Assembly (NCBI RefSeq): GCF_037975245.1
Contig: NC_092579.1
Location: 10,717,678-10,781,677 of the forward strand
DNA: 64,000 bases
Direction: 5' to 3'
Source of the DNA: Apostichopus japonicus
Lineage: Eukaryota > Echinodermata > Holothuroidea > Aspidochirotida > Stichopodidae
Part shown: piece by piece, positions 48,007 to 58,425 of the stretch
Numbering within the stretch: position 1 is the first letter of the stretch
Layout: every line of letters begins with the position of its first letter
The notes under the pieces: generated by a model
What the model was told of the DNA's origin: nothing
The model's database searches: none
The model's input: the letters and a program-made list of their open reading frames with translations, nothing else
Program-made: the position numbers and the translations under genes

Positions 48007-50566
48007 GGTTCCTTGCTAAAAGCAAAGGAACCTATGTATTCAGGTTGGCGTGTGTGTGTGTGTATGTGTGTGTGCGTGGGTGGGTGTGTGTGTGTGTGTG
48101 TGTGACGCTTAAGCTTGTATGCACGATAACTCAACAAGGGATTGACTGATCATGATCAAACTTGGTGGGTGGGTGGCCCATAGTGAGTAGATGAACCCTA
48201 TTGTTTTTGGTGCCCACAAAGGTCACCAAAGGTCAGTTATGGTCCAAAAACCCAAAATACTAAAACTGCAATAACTCCCAGTGCCAATGTGCGACAAGGT
48301 TGATATTTTGGGACAAGTTGTGAACTGGTTAGGGAAACATTTTGAAACTTAACGGTCATGTGATCTGAGGTCACCAAAGGTCAATTAATGTTAAAAAACT
48401 AGTTTTTTTGCGATAACTTGAGAACGAATTGTCCGTTAGGGTTGGGAGTTGCTTCAGTGTAATCCAATTGTCGACCCACATCTGGGTGACCCTTGACCTC
48501 AATTTGACCTCTGGTGACCTTTTCATGTTTTGGGGATTTTTACAGTTTCGATGCTATTTTCAGATGTCAAAGGTACCTTCCGATCATAAATATCGATAGG
48601 TTGACCCCCGTGTGACCTTTGTGTGCGAACTTATAAGGGGTCAAAGTTTTCGGTCGGAGTTAGGATGGCTGTACAGACTTATTGTGTTGATTTTTGGAAT
48701 CAGCAGATCAAACTACATTTGAAACCAAGGTCAAAAGGTCAAAGGTCACATTAGAAAAAATGTGCTTAGTTTGGGAGAAAACGGGCGAAAAAGAAAATGT
48801 TTGGTTTTGATGCTAGATTTGGATATCAAAGGTACCTTCCGATCAAAAATGTCAATGGGTTGACACCCGGGTGACCTTTGTGTGTAAAGTTATACAAGGT
48901 CAAAGTTAATTTTCAGACATTTAATGCAATAACTCCCAGGGCCAAGGTGTAACAAGGTTGATATTTTGGGACAAGTTGCAAATGGTATAGAGGAATATTT
49001 TCAAACTTAACGGTCATGTGATCCGAGGTCATCAAAGGTCAATTAATGTTAAAAAACTAGTATTTTGGGTGAGAAAATGGGCAAAGAAAAAAATGTTTGA
49101 ATTTTTACAGTTTTGATGCTATATTCACGTCTCACCAATCAAAAATGTCAATAGGTTTACCCCAGGTGACCTTTGTGTGTGAAGTTATATGAGGTCAAAG
49201 TAAATTTTCAGACATTTAGTGCAATAATTCCCAGTTCCAAGGTGTGACACGGTTGATATTTTGGGACAAGTTGCAAATGGTATAGGGGAATATTTTCAAA
49301 CTTAACGGTCATGTGATCCGAGGTCACCAAAGGTCAATTAATGATAAAAAACTAGTATTTTTGCGATAACTTGAGAACGAATTGTCCGTTAGGGATGGGA
49401 GTTGCTTCAATTTAATCCAATTGTCGACCCGCATCTGGGTGACCCTTGACCTCAATTTGACCTCTGGTGACCTTTTCATGTTTTGGGGATTTTTACAGTT
49501 TCGATGCTATTTTCAGATGTCAAAGGTACCTTCTGATCATAAATGTCAATGGGTTGACCCCCGTGTGACCTTCGTGTGCGGAGTTATACGAGGTCAAAGT
49601 TAATTTTCAGACATTTAATGCAATAACTCTCAGTTCCAAGGTGTGACACGGTTGATATTTTGGGACAAGTTGCAAATGGTATAGGGGAATATTTTCAAAC
49701 TTAACGGTCATGTGATCCGAGGTCACCAAAGGTCAATTAATGATAAAAAAACTAGTATTTTTGTGATAACTTCAGAACTAACTGTCCGTTAAGGTTGGGA
49801 GTTGCTTCAATGTAATCCAGCTGTCGACCCGCATCTGGGTGACCCTTGACCTCAATTTGACCTCTGGTGACCTTTTCGTGTTTTGGGGATTTTTACAGTT
49901 TCGATGCTATTTTCAGATGTCAAAGGTGCCTTCTGATCATAAATGTCAATAGGTTGACCCCCGTGTGACCTTCGTGTGCGAAGTTATACGAGGCCAAAGT
50001 TAAAAAATATTAATGAGGTCACGGGTCAAACGTGAAAAACTCCCAAATTGCAATAACTTGGCTACTATTTATTGGAATTTCGTCAAACTTGGTATGATGA
50101 TATTGGTAGATAGTCTCCACACACTGATGTGTGTTGCAATTGATATCATGCATGTTTATGGGGGGGGGGGGCCTAGCATTATTTCGTTATGAAAAGTTTG
50201 TATGCACAATAACTCAACAAGGGAATGACCAATCATTACCATACTTGGTGAGTGGGTGGCCCATAGTAAGTAGATTAACCCTGTTGATTTTGGTTCTCAT
50301 TTCATGAATATTAATGAGGTCATGGGGTCAAACGTGAAATACTCCAAATTGCAATTACTTGGCTACTATTACTAGTCGGAATTTCGTCAAACTTGGTACG
50401 ATGATAATGGTAGATAGTCTTCACACACTGATGTGTGTTGCAATTGATATCAGGGCTTAGCATTACTTTGGCAACAAAAGTTTGTGAGCATAAATTACTG
50501 TTGCTGTATTAGGGCTTTGTTAGAAATTTCCCTATGAATGGAACTAATGAACAGCAGCAAGGAACC
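48007..50566 (+). repeat. AGGTCA-rich repeat array B
   Basis: Same family as 23058-24987: GGTTCCTTGC start, GCAAGGAACC end (50557-50566), GT microsatellite near the start, then units marked by GATATTTTGGGACAAGTTG at 48302, 48960, 49255 and 49654 (658, 295 and 399 nt apart). Short and long units differ by an insert carrying GTGACCCTTGACCTC. AGGTCA pairs include DR4 (48368-48383) and a DR2+DR1 triplet (48728-48748). No coding frame holds across units. Confidence 0.85.
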
Positions 50567-50689
50567 ATGAAATGTTTTCATTCTGGTTGCTTTGATTATT
50601 TGAATCCATCAGTGGAACCTATGCAGTCAAGTTGACATATGTGTCTGTGTACGTATGTGACACCCTTCTAACTTGTAAACAGGTATCTT

Positions 50690-53000
50690 GTTTTTTTTTA
50701 TTTATTTATTTTGGACATAAATATTTGCAATATAAAGTTTTAGCCTTACTAACGCTCCTACAACTCTTACAATACTGGTTCAAACTCTTGTAATATGTGT
50801 CATTCCATGAAAGTTAACTATCAATATTAATCCCTAGAAATTTAGTAGAACTTTGTTACTTGCTTGGTTATTTTACAATCGATTAATATATCATGATACC
50901 AATTAAGTGCCATTAAATTCTTTATAGTTAGTTTTATCTACATTAAATGGTAACTTGTTTAGTGGCATACCGGTCATAAAATTTATTCAAGTCAGTAGAA
51001 CAGTATTATGCATTTACAATATAGACCTGTATCATTGGCAAACAAAAGAGTAGTACATATTTTTGCCACTTTGCAAATATCAGTGACATATAATGAATAA
51101 CAGGGGTCCTGATACTGAGCCCTGTGGAACGCCACAACGGGTTGCAGATTTGGAGTTTTATATGATTTAAATTAATATCTATGGATATATAGCTCTGCTT
51201 AACCAGTCAAGGGTTGTTCCCCTTACACCATAAAAAGATAATTTACTTAGCAAATAGTATGGTCAATAGTATCAAATGTTTGGAGAGATCAAGGAACACT
51301 CCAATACATATTATGTTTTATCATGATTAGTACATAGTTTTCAACAGCATTTGCCAAAGCCAGCTGCTCAGAATATGTTTCGAAAATGAAAAATGCAATT
51401 GTAGATAAATGTTTCAATAATTTTTGAAAAAAACATGATAACAAAGAAATTGGACGGTAATTTTCATATACATTTGAGCCACTTTATTAAACTTGGATTA
51501 ACCTGTGCAATTTTAGTTTATCTGGAAATGTAACCAGAAGTAAATGATAAGTAACAAATGTAAGTCATTGGTTTAGCGATAAAATAAATACCATTTCTTA
51601 TTATATCTTGTTTGAAATCTTCATATCCTGCTGCTCTTTTTGGTTTCAGAGTATTCCAAGTTGCATTTACAGTATGTTAATTCCTTGTTTTTAGTATCAA
51701 ATTAAAGCTAAAAGTAGATATTTATGATACAGGTAGCTATATATTATAAAAAACATTTTTTCATATGAAAAATTGTGTGTGAAGGAGTATATCTTGTGCC
51801 AAATTTCAGGAAAAAGGGGAAATTGCATTGTGGGTAATTTAAAGATGCAACATGTTTAGTTTTATTGGATTTGCTACTTTTATATTGAAATATTATCTCT
51901 AATTTTACACCATCCATAAGCTAGGCTTTATAACCTAGGCCTTCAAATTGAAAACCTAAAAGATGTTGAACAAAAGTTTTAGCAACCTAAAAAGTGAAAT
52001 GCCTAGTTATTTGGTGACATTATGCAGAAATGTGTATGAACAATCATTATTCATTATTATTGTAATATTATTCAAGTTTTTCCTGCTAAGAACATCTGCT
52101 GTTGAGTGTTACAAAATTTTACCAAAGTATTTAGAAGTTACTTTTTGTACTGTAACTGCCATTTTAAAATGTCTACTTTTAAATTCTATATTTGTTTTAT
52201 TATTTCATTTCATTCCTATGCTGGGTTTACCATCCATCAGGGTTTGTTTATTTTCATTGTTTCTTATGTTTTCTATTTACTGTTGTTTTATTCTTCCACT
52301 TCTCTCACTGTCTGTATTTCTACCTGCTCTCAGTGACTTACTCTATTGCAAGAAATTGAAATTAATTTGTTATGTGTTAATGTAATGTAATGTATGTTTA
52401 AAGTGAAGTTATCAGAACAAATTCTCCTTTCATGTCTCTTCTTTTATGTTCGTGACTATTGGTTAATCCATGAGTGGTTGAATCCCTCTTATAGATAGCT
52501 AGAAGTCATGTAACAATAGTTTTATTAAAGAGAGCTGTAGTCGTTCCGTAAAACAAATTATTATTAACAAACAAGGAAGACCCGCAACCCCATCTTTCGT
52601 CACAGTGATTTGTTAGTAGAGTATACTTGTATATGTTTGTAAGGTTTGAAATTCCTTTACTGAACCACGTTTCTGTGAAGCCAATTATGGGAAGGTCATT
52701 ACTTAATAATGAGATAAAAGTTGTTATGTCGTTGAAATTGTTGATAAGAAATAGGCTATTATGATGGAATATTGTTAAATTGCTTTTATTTCACAGACAT
52801 AAATTGTTAATACATTTCCTGTATAATTCAGTCTACCATGTGTAGCTCATTTTCATACTGTTTTCTGGATTGTTTTCATTACTAGCATAAATTTTCAATT
52901 GCTTCTCATTTTGCTTTTTAGTAATTCCACAATTTACACTGTTCTCATTTAATTATTTTGGTGTATTCTTCAGTTTGGAGACCAAACTTATATCGGTTGG
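50690..53000 (-). mobile_element. decayed LINE on minus strand with poly(A)-like tail
   Basis: The plus-strand T-rich run at 50692-50713 is the A-rich 3' tail of a minus-strand element. Above it, 51290-50990 reads as RT pieces (SVPRSLQTFDTIDHT, then TLLFANDTGLY for the FADDT box). 52900-52560 reads as AP-endonuclease pieces (NDLPIIGFTETWFSKG). Both are on minus in the right order, EN before RT. Many stops are present. The 51.5-52.5 kb middle is not recognisable. Confidence 0.7.
51963..52385 (+). CDS. 140-codon hydrophobic open frame, doubtful
   Basis: It starts with ATG and encodes three or four hydrophobic stretches rich in Leu, Phe, Ile and Ser. The DNA is T-rich, which alone yields such composition, and the frame lies opposite a decayed LINE. 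No conserved motif or splice context. Probably a chance ORF. Confidence 0.12.
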   Translation: MLNKSFSNLKSEMPSYLVTLCRNVYEQSLFIIIVILFKFFLLRTSAVECYKILPKYLEVTFCTVTAILKCLLLNSIFVLLFHFIPMLGLPSIRVCLFSLFLMFSIYCCFILPLLSLSVFLPALSDLLYCKKLKLICYVLM

Positions 53001-53506
53001 GGCCTATTATCACATAGATTCAGACCACTCTTTTATACTCCTGGTCATCTTCATTTACCTTACATACTGTAAACTATCAACACAATAGGGTATGTCTTTC
53101 CTGTTTATCTGGTCTGGTCTTAGGGGTAGCGTTCAGGTTCAGCTGACGAGAATCACTACTTTAACTTTTTCCCACTGGTGCTTCTTTTGTTGGATGTTTT
53201 ATGTGGCCAGGGATTTATCTTAAGCTTTGTTTGCTGGAGAGTATAAATTGATGCAGGGAAGCATTTCTTCACAGAGTTATTCCAGCTTCCTCTTTGTGAT
53301 ACACTTGCTTTACATTTTACTCTTATACTATAATTAACTTGCCATTTTGCCATTGCCATTTTGCCATTGCCATTGCCTTGCCATTTTACTTTATTACACA
53401 GTATACTGTACTGTCTGTACATACAATTCCGAATCCATTATAATAGTGTTAGATCTCTACAATAATAATATTTCTGGAAATCTTACTCTACTTGTGTTGT
53501 GTTTAT

Positions 53507-54004
53507 TTATGCATTCCCTGTTATAATGCCATGGCAAGCGAAATCAATTTGATTAATAAGAACATACTTTCTGCTTTGTTCGTCCATTGGATTGCGTGGT
53601 TTCCCGAGGTTTGCTGGGTGATGGTATTTCTTTTTTAGAATTCGTCTGGATGTCCTCTTTGGACTACTTGCCCAGAATCTTTTAATCAAACACTCATGCA
53701 TATTTCTGTTCTCCCATCGTATTCCTCCCCCCATCTCCTTCCAATATAGATTAACAATAATGTTGATAATGTAATAAAATAACGAGCAAATGATATCAAT
53801 TTCATTCTTGGGCAGACTATCTTCATCTTGTGTTCCTTGTCCATGGCTTATACAAATACATGATTCACCACAAAGACCACCTATAGTTGTGGTTGCACAT
53901 GATAAGCGAATGCAGGCGTACTTATACTCGTAATGGAGCCCGTACTCGGGTACACTTTTAAACACTCGTTTTCGGTACTTTGTACTCGCACTCGGAAAAT
54001 CCAA
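53507..54004 (-). CDS. 165-codon open frame, unidentified
   Basis: The longest non-transposon-like single frame on the minus strand here. It has a Cys-rich stretch (CATTTIGGLCGESCICIS), a hydrophobic IICSLFYYIINIIVNLYW segment and a basic C-terminal part (PKRTSRRILKKKYHH). It sits upstream of the minus-strand LINE and might be a piece of its 5' region. No family recognised. Confidence 0.2.
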   Translation of the reverse strand: MDFPSASTKYRKRVFKSVPEYGLHYEYKYACIRLSCATTTIGGLCGESCICISHGQGTQDEDSLPKNEIDIICSLFYYIINIIVNLYWKEMGGGIRWENRNMHECLIKRFWASSPKRTSRRILKKKYHHPANLGKPRNPMDEQSRKYVLINQIDFACHGIITGNA

Positions 54005-54251
54005 ATTTCATGAATATTCATAACTAGGGCAATTATGGTATGATGTAAAGAAGAACAAATTAATTAAATCAAATTAGCAAAGGCTAAATCTTCATCATAT
54101 AAAAAAAAATGCTTACTCCTACGTAACTCTTTCATAATACTATTTTATCAAATTCATATTGTACGTGTTATCATTTTAATAAATACTGTATTATAATTTA
54201 AAAAAATTATGCCCCTGATATGGCCACTTGGTGAGGTATTTGAAACCATGC

Positions 54252-54790
54252 AGGACTTGGGTCGAGTGGATAAAGGCGATGGCATTAGAACCAATGAAAC
54301 ATAACATCCGGGAGGTCGTGGGTTAGATCCCTGGCCGGCCAGAAGTATGTCATCAGGCAAAACAGGGATACGACATTCATTTCCGGTTGTCGTTTCCAGG
54401 AGGGTTTATCAGTACGCTATACGCGTTGGCCATTATTCCGAAAGCCAAGAAGTGACCTTAAGAGAGTTGCTTTCCGCAGAGCCTACTTGGAAATCTTCCG
54501 GAAAACGACAATGTGTAAAGTTAGTCATTAATAACAATTTAAGCATATGTAATCTCGATAAGTGTATTTGTCTTGGAGTTTGCATTGAGCTTTGCTTGTT
54601 TCGTTTGAGATCTTTGACCTTAAGCCTCAGAGGAGTTAGTATTGCTGATTGATATAAATATCTCCAATCTCATATTCTTTTAGCCTCTGAAGAAGATCCT
54701 GCTAGGATCGAAACGTCAGGCCAACTTACTTGTACACGTTCTCTTACACAGGCTCACTAGTGGATAAGCAGTTTGCTAACAGTTTTATTT
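54252..54790 (+). mobile_element. tRNA-Ser/Leu-like SINE with hammerhead-like hairpin
   Basis: 54252-54340 has an A box GTCGAGTGGATAAAGGCG and B box GGGTTAGATCC, spaced widely enough for a long variable arm as in tRNA-Ser/Leu. After ~340 nt of body comes CTGAAGA (54687-54693), a perfect 5-bp stem GATCC/GGATC and GAAAC (54710-54714). This order matches the hammerhead core CUGANGA-stem II-GAAA, except for one extra A before stem II. The 3' boundary is estimated. Confidence 0.6.
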
Positions 54791-55185
54791 TATTTTGAAT
54801 TAATAGAGGAATAAATATTATGTCTACCCAAAACTTATTATTTTCTTGCGCCGTTATTATCAAAGTGCGTCTCGCGCTGCATCCCGATACTCACATTTAT
54901 ATTCCTTGGGAGATGCGAGATATAACGGAACAGTAACATGGGTTTTTCTTCTACTATACAGGAGAAGTCGACGGTTTTCTCATATGAAACGGTATTCAAA
55001 ATCGTAAACAAAAATCCAAAATGAGCTAAATCTGTCAATTTGATAGCCACCCCGACATGCAGTGTAAATTGCAAGCCGTTCGGATTTCCCCAAATGTGTT
55101 TCTTCTGAACGTCGTACAATAACAACCTTCCATGCATGTCATATTTTTTAAGGATGAATTCACTCCCAATGACCTGTAGGTCAAC

Positions 55186-55992
55186 CAGGGACGTAGCTAA
55201 GGCCTGATGATTGGGGGGGGGGGGGGGTGTAGTGGCTGAAATTCCAACTGGATGGGTTTTGGAGCCAGAAAATTCCGACTGCTGCCTTGTACCCCCCCCC
55301 AACCCCCCGCACTACTCGTCAACGATACGGTCAGTGTCAGTCAGACACCCTATATTTCGCGACTGCATTTTTGTTCCGAACTTTTTCGGTACATTTGTAC
55401 CACTGGCCCTCACTTCACAAACTTATTAATCACTCTGGTTAAGCGAGTAAGCAACTGAGTATAAGTTATCTGTTTGAAAGGCTACATAGACTACTAACTA
55501 CAAAAGCTATGTTAATGTAATAAAGGGGAAATCTTTTTTTTCTAAACAATTTACTGAAAAATTTCACCTTATGGGGCAAAGTTTTTCTTTGTGTTGATGG
55601 CACTTTTAAGCTTACGTAGATTAGTATTGAGCGTCTTAATTGTATACGTTGTTCAGTAGTTTATAAGGATTTTTTTACAAGAGTATTCAAAATCATACGA
55701 AGTTTTGTATGGTGGAGTATAAGGATCGCGAGATACAATTTCTCAATGTGACAAGGAAAACGTGGTAAATATGACTGATTAAAGGTCACTTTTGACCGAA
55801 AATTGTAGGTCACTCACAAATTACAAGAATATATGAAAATAAGAGTGCGACAGTCGGAAAAATTAGAGAGCGACAGTCGGAAATTCCGACTGTCGCACTC
55901 AAATTTTCCAACTATCGTCAGTTTTACCAAGATTGGGGGGAGTGAGACACCCCCCCCCACACACACACACACTCCCTCTAGCGACGTCCCTG
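55186..55992. mobile_element. hAT MITE, copy 2
   Basis: CAGGGACGTAGC start, CGTCCCTG end, and 8-bp flanks AGGTCAAC (55178-55185) and CGGTCAAC (55993-56000) that match at 7 of 8. Contains poly-G and poly-C runs near the ends, a GAGTGCGACAGTCGGAAATT inverted pair near 55847-55900, and a region shared in inverse order with 35134-35957. 807 bp, non-coding. Confidence 0.85.
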
Positions 55993-56283
55993 CGGTCAAC
56001 TACAGTATACTGAAACTTAAACATGTCACTTACAGGTGTGAAATAAAATCCATATCAACGAACTGTTGTGCTGCGTGGTCATTGACAAGTGAGTGTTTCC
56101 TTTCATCCGTGAAGTTCATGCAATCATGCAGATAAGAAAAAGAAATGAAAGATGCAGTTTGGATTGGGTCATAACTTTGTCTAACTCAGGCTAGCCATAC
56201 CATGTATATTTTTTACGCATTATAGTGATACACACTCTTAGTAAGAAATCTATTGGCACAATCATCATTCAGTGGGCTCTCTT

Positions 56284-56989
56284 CAGTGCCGGATTTACGG
56301 CGGGGACCACCTGGGCCCAGGCCCCGGGCCCCCACATTTAGGGTCCCCCACATTTGGGTGTCCAAAAAAATGGAGGCATAAGATGCCTTTCCGTCCGTCG
56401 ATGGTCAACATGTAACATACGGACCTTTGTTCGAAACTCCACACTGAACAAAAAGTTGTCTTTCCATAAATACATGGAGCCTATAATGATACATGGTCTT
56501 TATTCTACGACATTTGCGTAACTTGTCACACACGTGACACCACAAACCCCATAAATTCAGTGTTTACAAATGTAAATTCTGTCGGTTTTGCACAAAACAA
56601 ATTGGCATCCCTATGGATATTTGGATGACGTTCAAGCTATCAACCACCGATCATGTGATTCCTTTACGGAAAACGGATATTGATGATTCCTGGAGGGGAA
56701 TTAGAAAAAACAACGTAAAAACAAAAAACAAAAAGAGCAAAATTTACATATTAATTGTGACAAAAGTCAATTTCAAGAACATGAGATTTAAAAATTGAAA
56801 ATGTTTAGATGCAACTTTCAAGGCCTGGGAAGTGACATTTCCAGCGATCTGTGAAGCATTTTCCGCCAAAATTTCAGCACGCTACGCGCCAACCTATGGT
56901 GGCGCTCGGCTTACATATAGTGGGCCTAATCGTGGAAGGGTCCCAATCTTTTCTGGCCCCGGGCCCCCTACAAGCTAAATACGGCCCTG
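56284..56989. mobile_element. hAT MITE with perfect 8-bp TSD GCTCTCTT
   Basis: CAG(T/G)GCCG(G/T)ATTTA inverted ends. GCTCTCTT is duplicated exactly at 56276-56283 and 56990-56997. GGGCCC-rich subterminal blocks. Carries the fifth copy of the ~100-bp module (56820-56917) also seen four times in 1.1-3.5 kb. No transposase. Confidence 0.92.
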
Positions 56990-57032
56990 GCTCTCTTAAT
57001 TAGGGAATAAACTATTTAATCCTTTACATTTA

Positions 57033-57109
57033 ATATGTATGTATGTATGTATGTATGCGTGTATGTATGTATGTATGTATGTATGTATGTATGTATGTAT
57101 GTATATGTG
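57033..57109 (+). repeat. (GTAT)n microsatellite
   Basis: About 75 nt of GTAT/GTAT-like tetranucleotides with one GCGT interruption. Confidence 0.95.
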
Positions 57110-57261
57110 ATCTTCCCGCAAGCAGGAACTCGCGAAAGAAGCCATGGAGGCTTATAGACTCGCAAGCTGACCGAAGCCAATCTCTCGGCACACATTCATT
57201 TAACGTCCATGTCAGGAAGTTGTTATTGAACAACACCCTTGCCAGACGACACACATTGCTG

Positions 57262-57331
57262 TCGGCGGGGAATCGAACCGGGAATCTCATGACTGGGAGA
57301 CGCCGGCTTTAACCACTAGGCTATACACTCC
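57262..57331 (-). ncRNA. tRNA-derived SINE head, minus strand
   Basis: On minus: A box TAGCCTAGTGGTTA (57310-57323 complement) and B box GGTTCGATTCC (57269-57279 complement), the latter a perfect match to the tRNA consensus. The A box is identical to the SINE head at 44450. Acceptor pairing is poor. The adjoining GTAT microsatellite may be its tail. Confidence 0.75.
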
Positions 57332-57544
57332 GCCTAATATGTGTGACCGTTTTCCATAGGGAGTTATAAGAGGGCGCCTTGTGTGGGGTTACTTACAGTC
57401 TGGAAATCACTGCCGTCTTATATGTAATACATAAAATTTACTAGAAATGTTTTCAGAATGCTTAAGTTTTATATATTTTATATTTTTCCACAACATGTAA
57501 ACACAAAAATGGTCTTTTTATGAAACCCTAAATGGACCTCAAGT

Positions 57545-57915
57545 GACGATGCTACTGTAACGGTGCACTTTATTGTCTAGGGTAGTAACGGCACCAATTT
57601 ACAGTAACAACGCCTTAAGCAGTTGTAGCTTCGCCTGTTTAGCCTATTAGCACCTCCTGTTTGGGGTAGTATCGACTCCAACCTGGAGTAGAAGCACTTT
57701 CCGTTAATTAGGGTTTTGGCGCTACTAATTTATACAGTAGCACTGTCCCTTGAAAGTAGCAGTAGCGTGGCCTGTTTTATAGTTCCTCTATAAAGGAATT
57801 CTAGCCTGTTTAGAGTATAGAAGCGACACCTTTTTACAGTAGCATCATCGTCACTTGGGAGTAGTAGCATCGGCCTGTACATGGTTGTAGCACCTCCTGT
57901 TTAGGTAGCAACACC
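57545..57915 (+). repeat. degenerate GTAGCA / CCTGTTTA repeat
   Basis: Irregular units with phrases such as TACAGTAGCA, GGGTAGTA and CGCCTGTTTA recur about every 30-50 nt over 370 nt. Too diverged for an exact period. Confidence 0.6.
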
Positions 57916-58015
57916 GCATATGATCCTTTTGACGTTCCATATTACCTACTGGAGCAAGACTTTATATTAATTATATTATTCGATACAAACATACGGCTGA
58001 TTCGGTGAGGGTATA

Positions 58016-58200
58016 CGTAGTAAGCGTGCAACTCGTCAATTTGCAGAAAATTGATGCATTGACGAGATCCGTTATCTCGTCAAAACGTCAATTTTCTGAA
58101 TTTTGTCACGTTACCATCTCGACAACTCGTCAATTTGCAGTCGTTTTGTCAAGTTGGTAACTCGTCAATGCAATGTCCCTTCTACGCTTCCGTAGTTAAC
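58016..58200. repeat. CTCGTCAATTTGCAG cluster
   Basis: AACTCGTCAATTTGCAG occurs at 58030 and 58125, with shorter CTCGTCAA and inverted TTGACGAG copies between and after them. CTACG/CGTAG phrases lie at both sides, so it may be a ~190-bp MITE. It ends about 225 bp upstream of the TK1 start codon. Confidence 0.55.
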
Positions 58201-58293
58201 AGCATTCGGTACGTATAGATCATTCTAACCCATAGAAATTAATCAATTTCTATGCTGTAACCCCACTGACCTCAGGTCAGTGGTATAGATATC

Positions 58294-58301
58294 GCGGGAA
58301 T
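58294..58301 (-). promoter_or_regulatory. E2F-like site upstream of TK1
   Basis: ATTCCCGC on minus (GCGGGAAT on plus), about 125 bp upstream of the start codon, matching WTTSSCGC. TK1 genes are classic E2F targets at the G1/S boundary in animals, so position and motif agree. A second GCGGGAAC at 58511-58518 lies just inside intron 1. Confidence 0.5.
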
Positions 58302-58425
58302 TTAAAATTGCCACGAAATCTTACAGCTATGCTCGTATATTGAATTAAGTGCATTTAGAGAGCATTTGAGAGGACTGTAAATCCACCTACATATTTTCTT
58401 CAAGATAAAAATAAGAAACGTTATC

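Noticed and set aside
49382-49603. Open frame in the AGGTCA array
   Set aside because: It is a chance frame in one repeat unit; the other units break it.
57262-57331. Functional tRNA on minus
   Set aside because: The B box is perfect but acceptor pairing is poor, and the A box matches the SINE at 44.45 kb.
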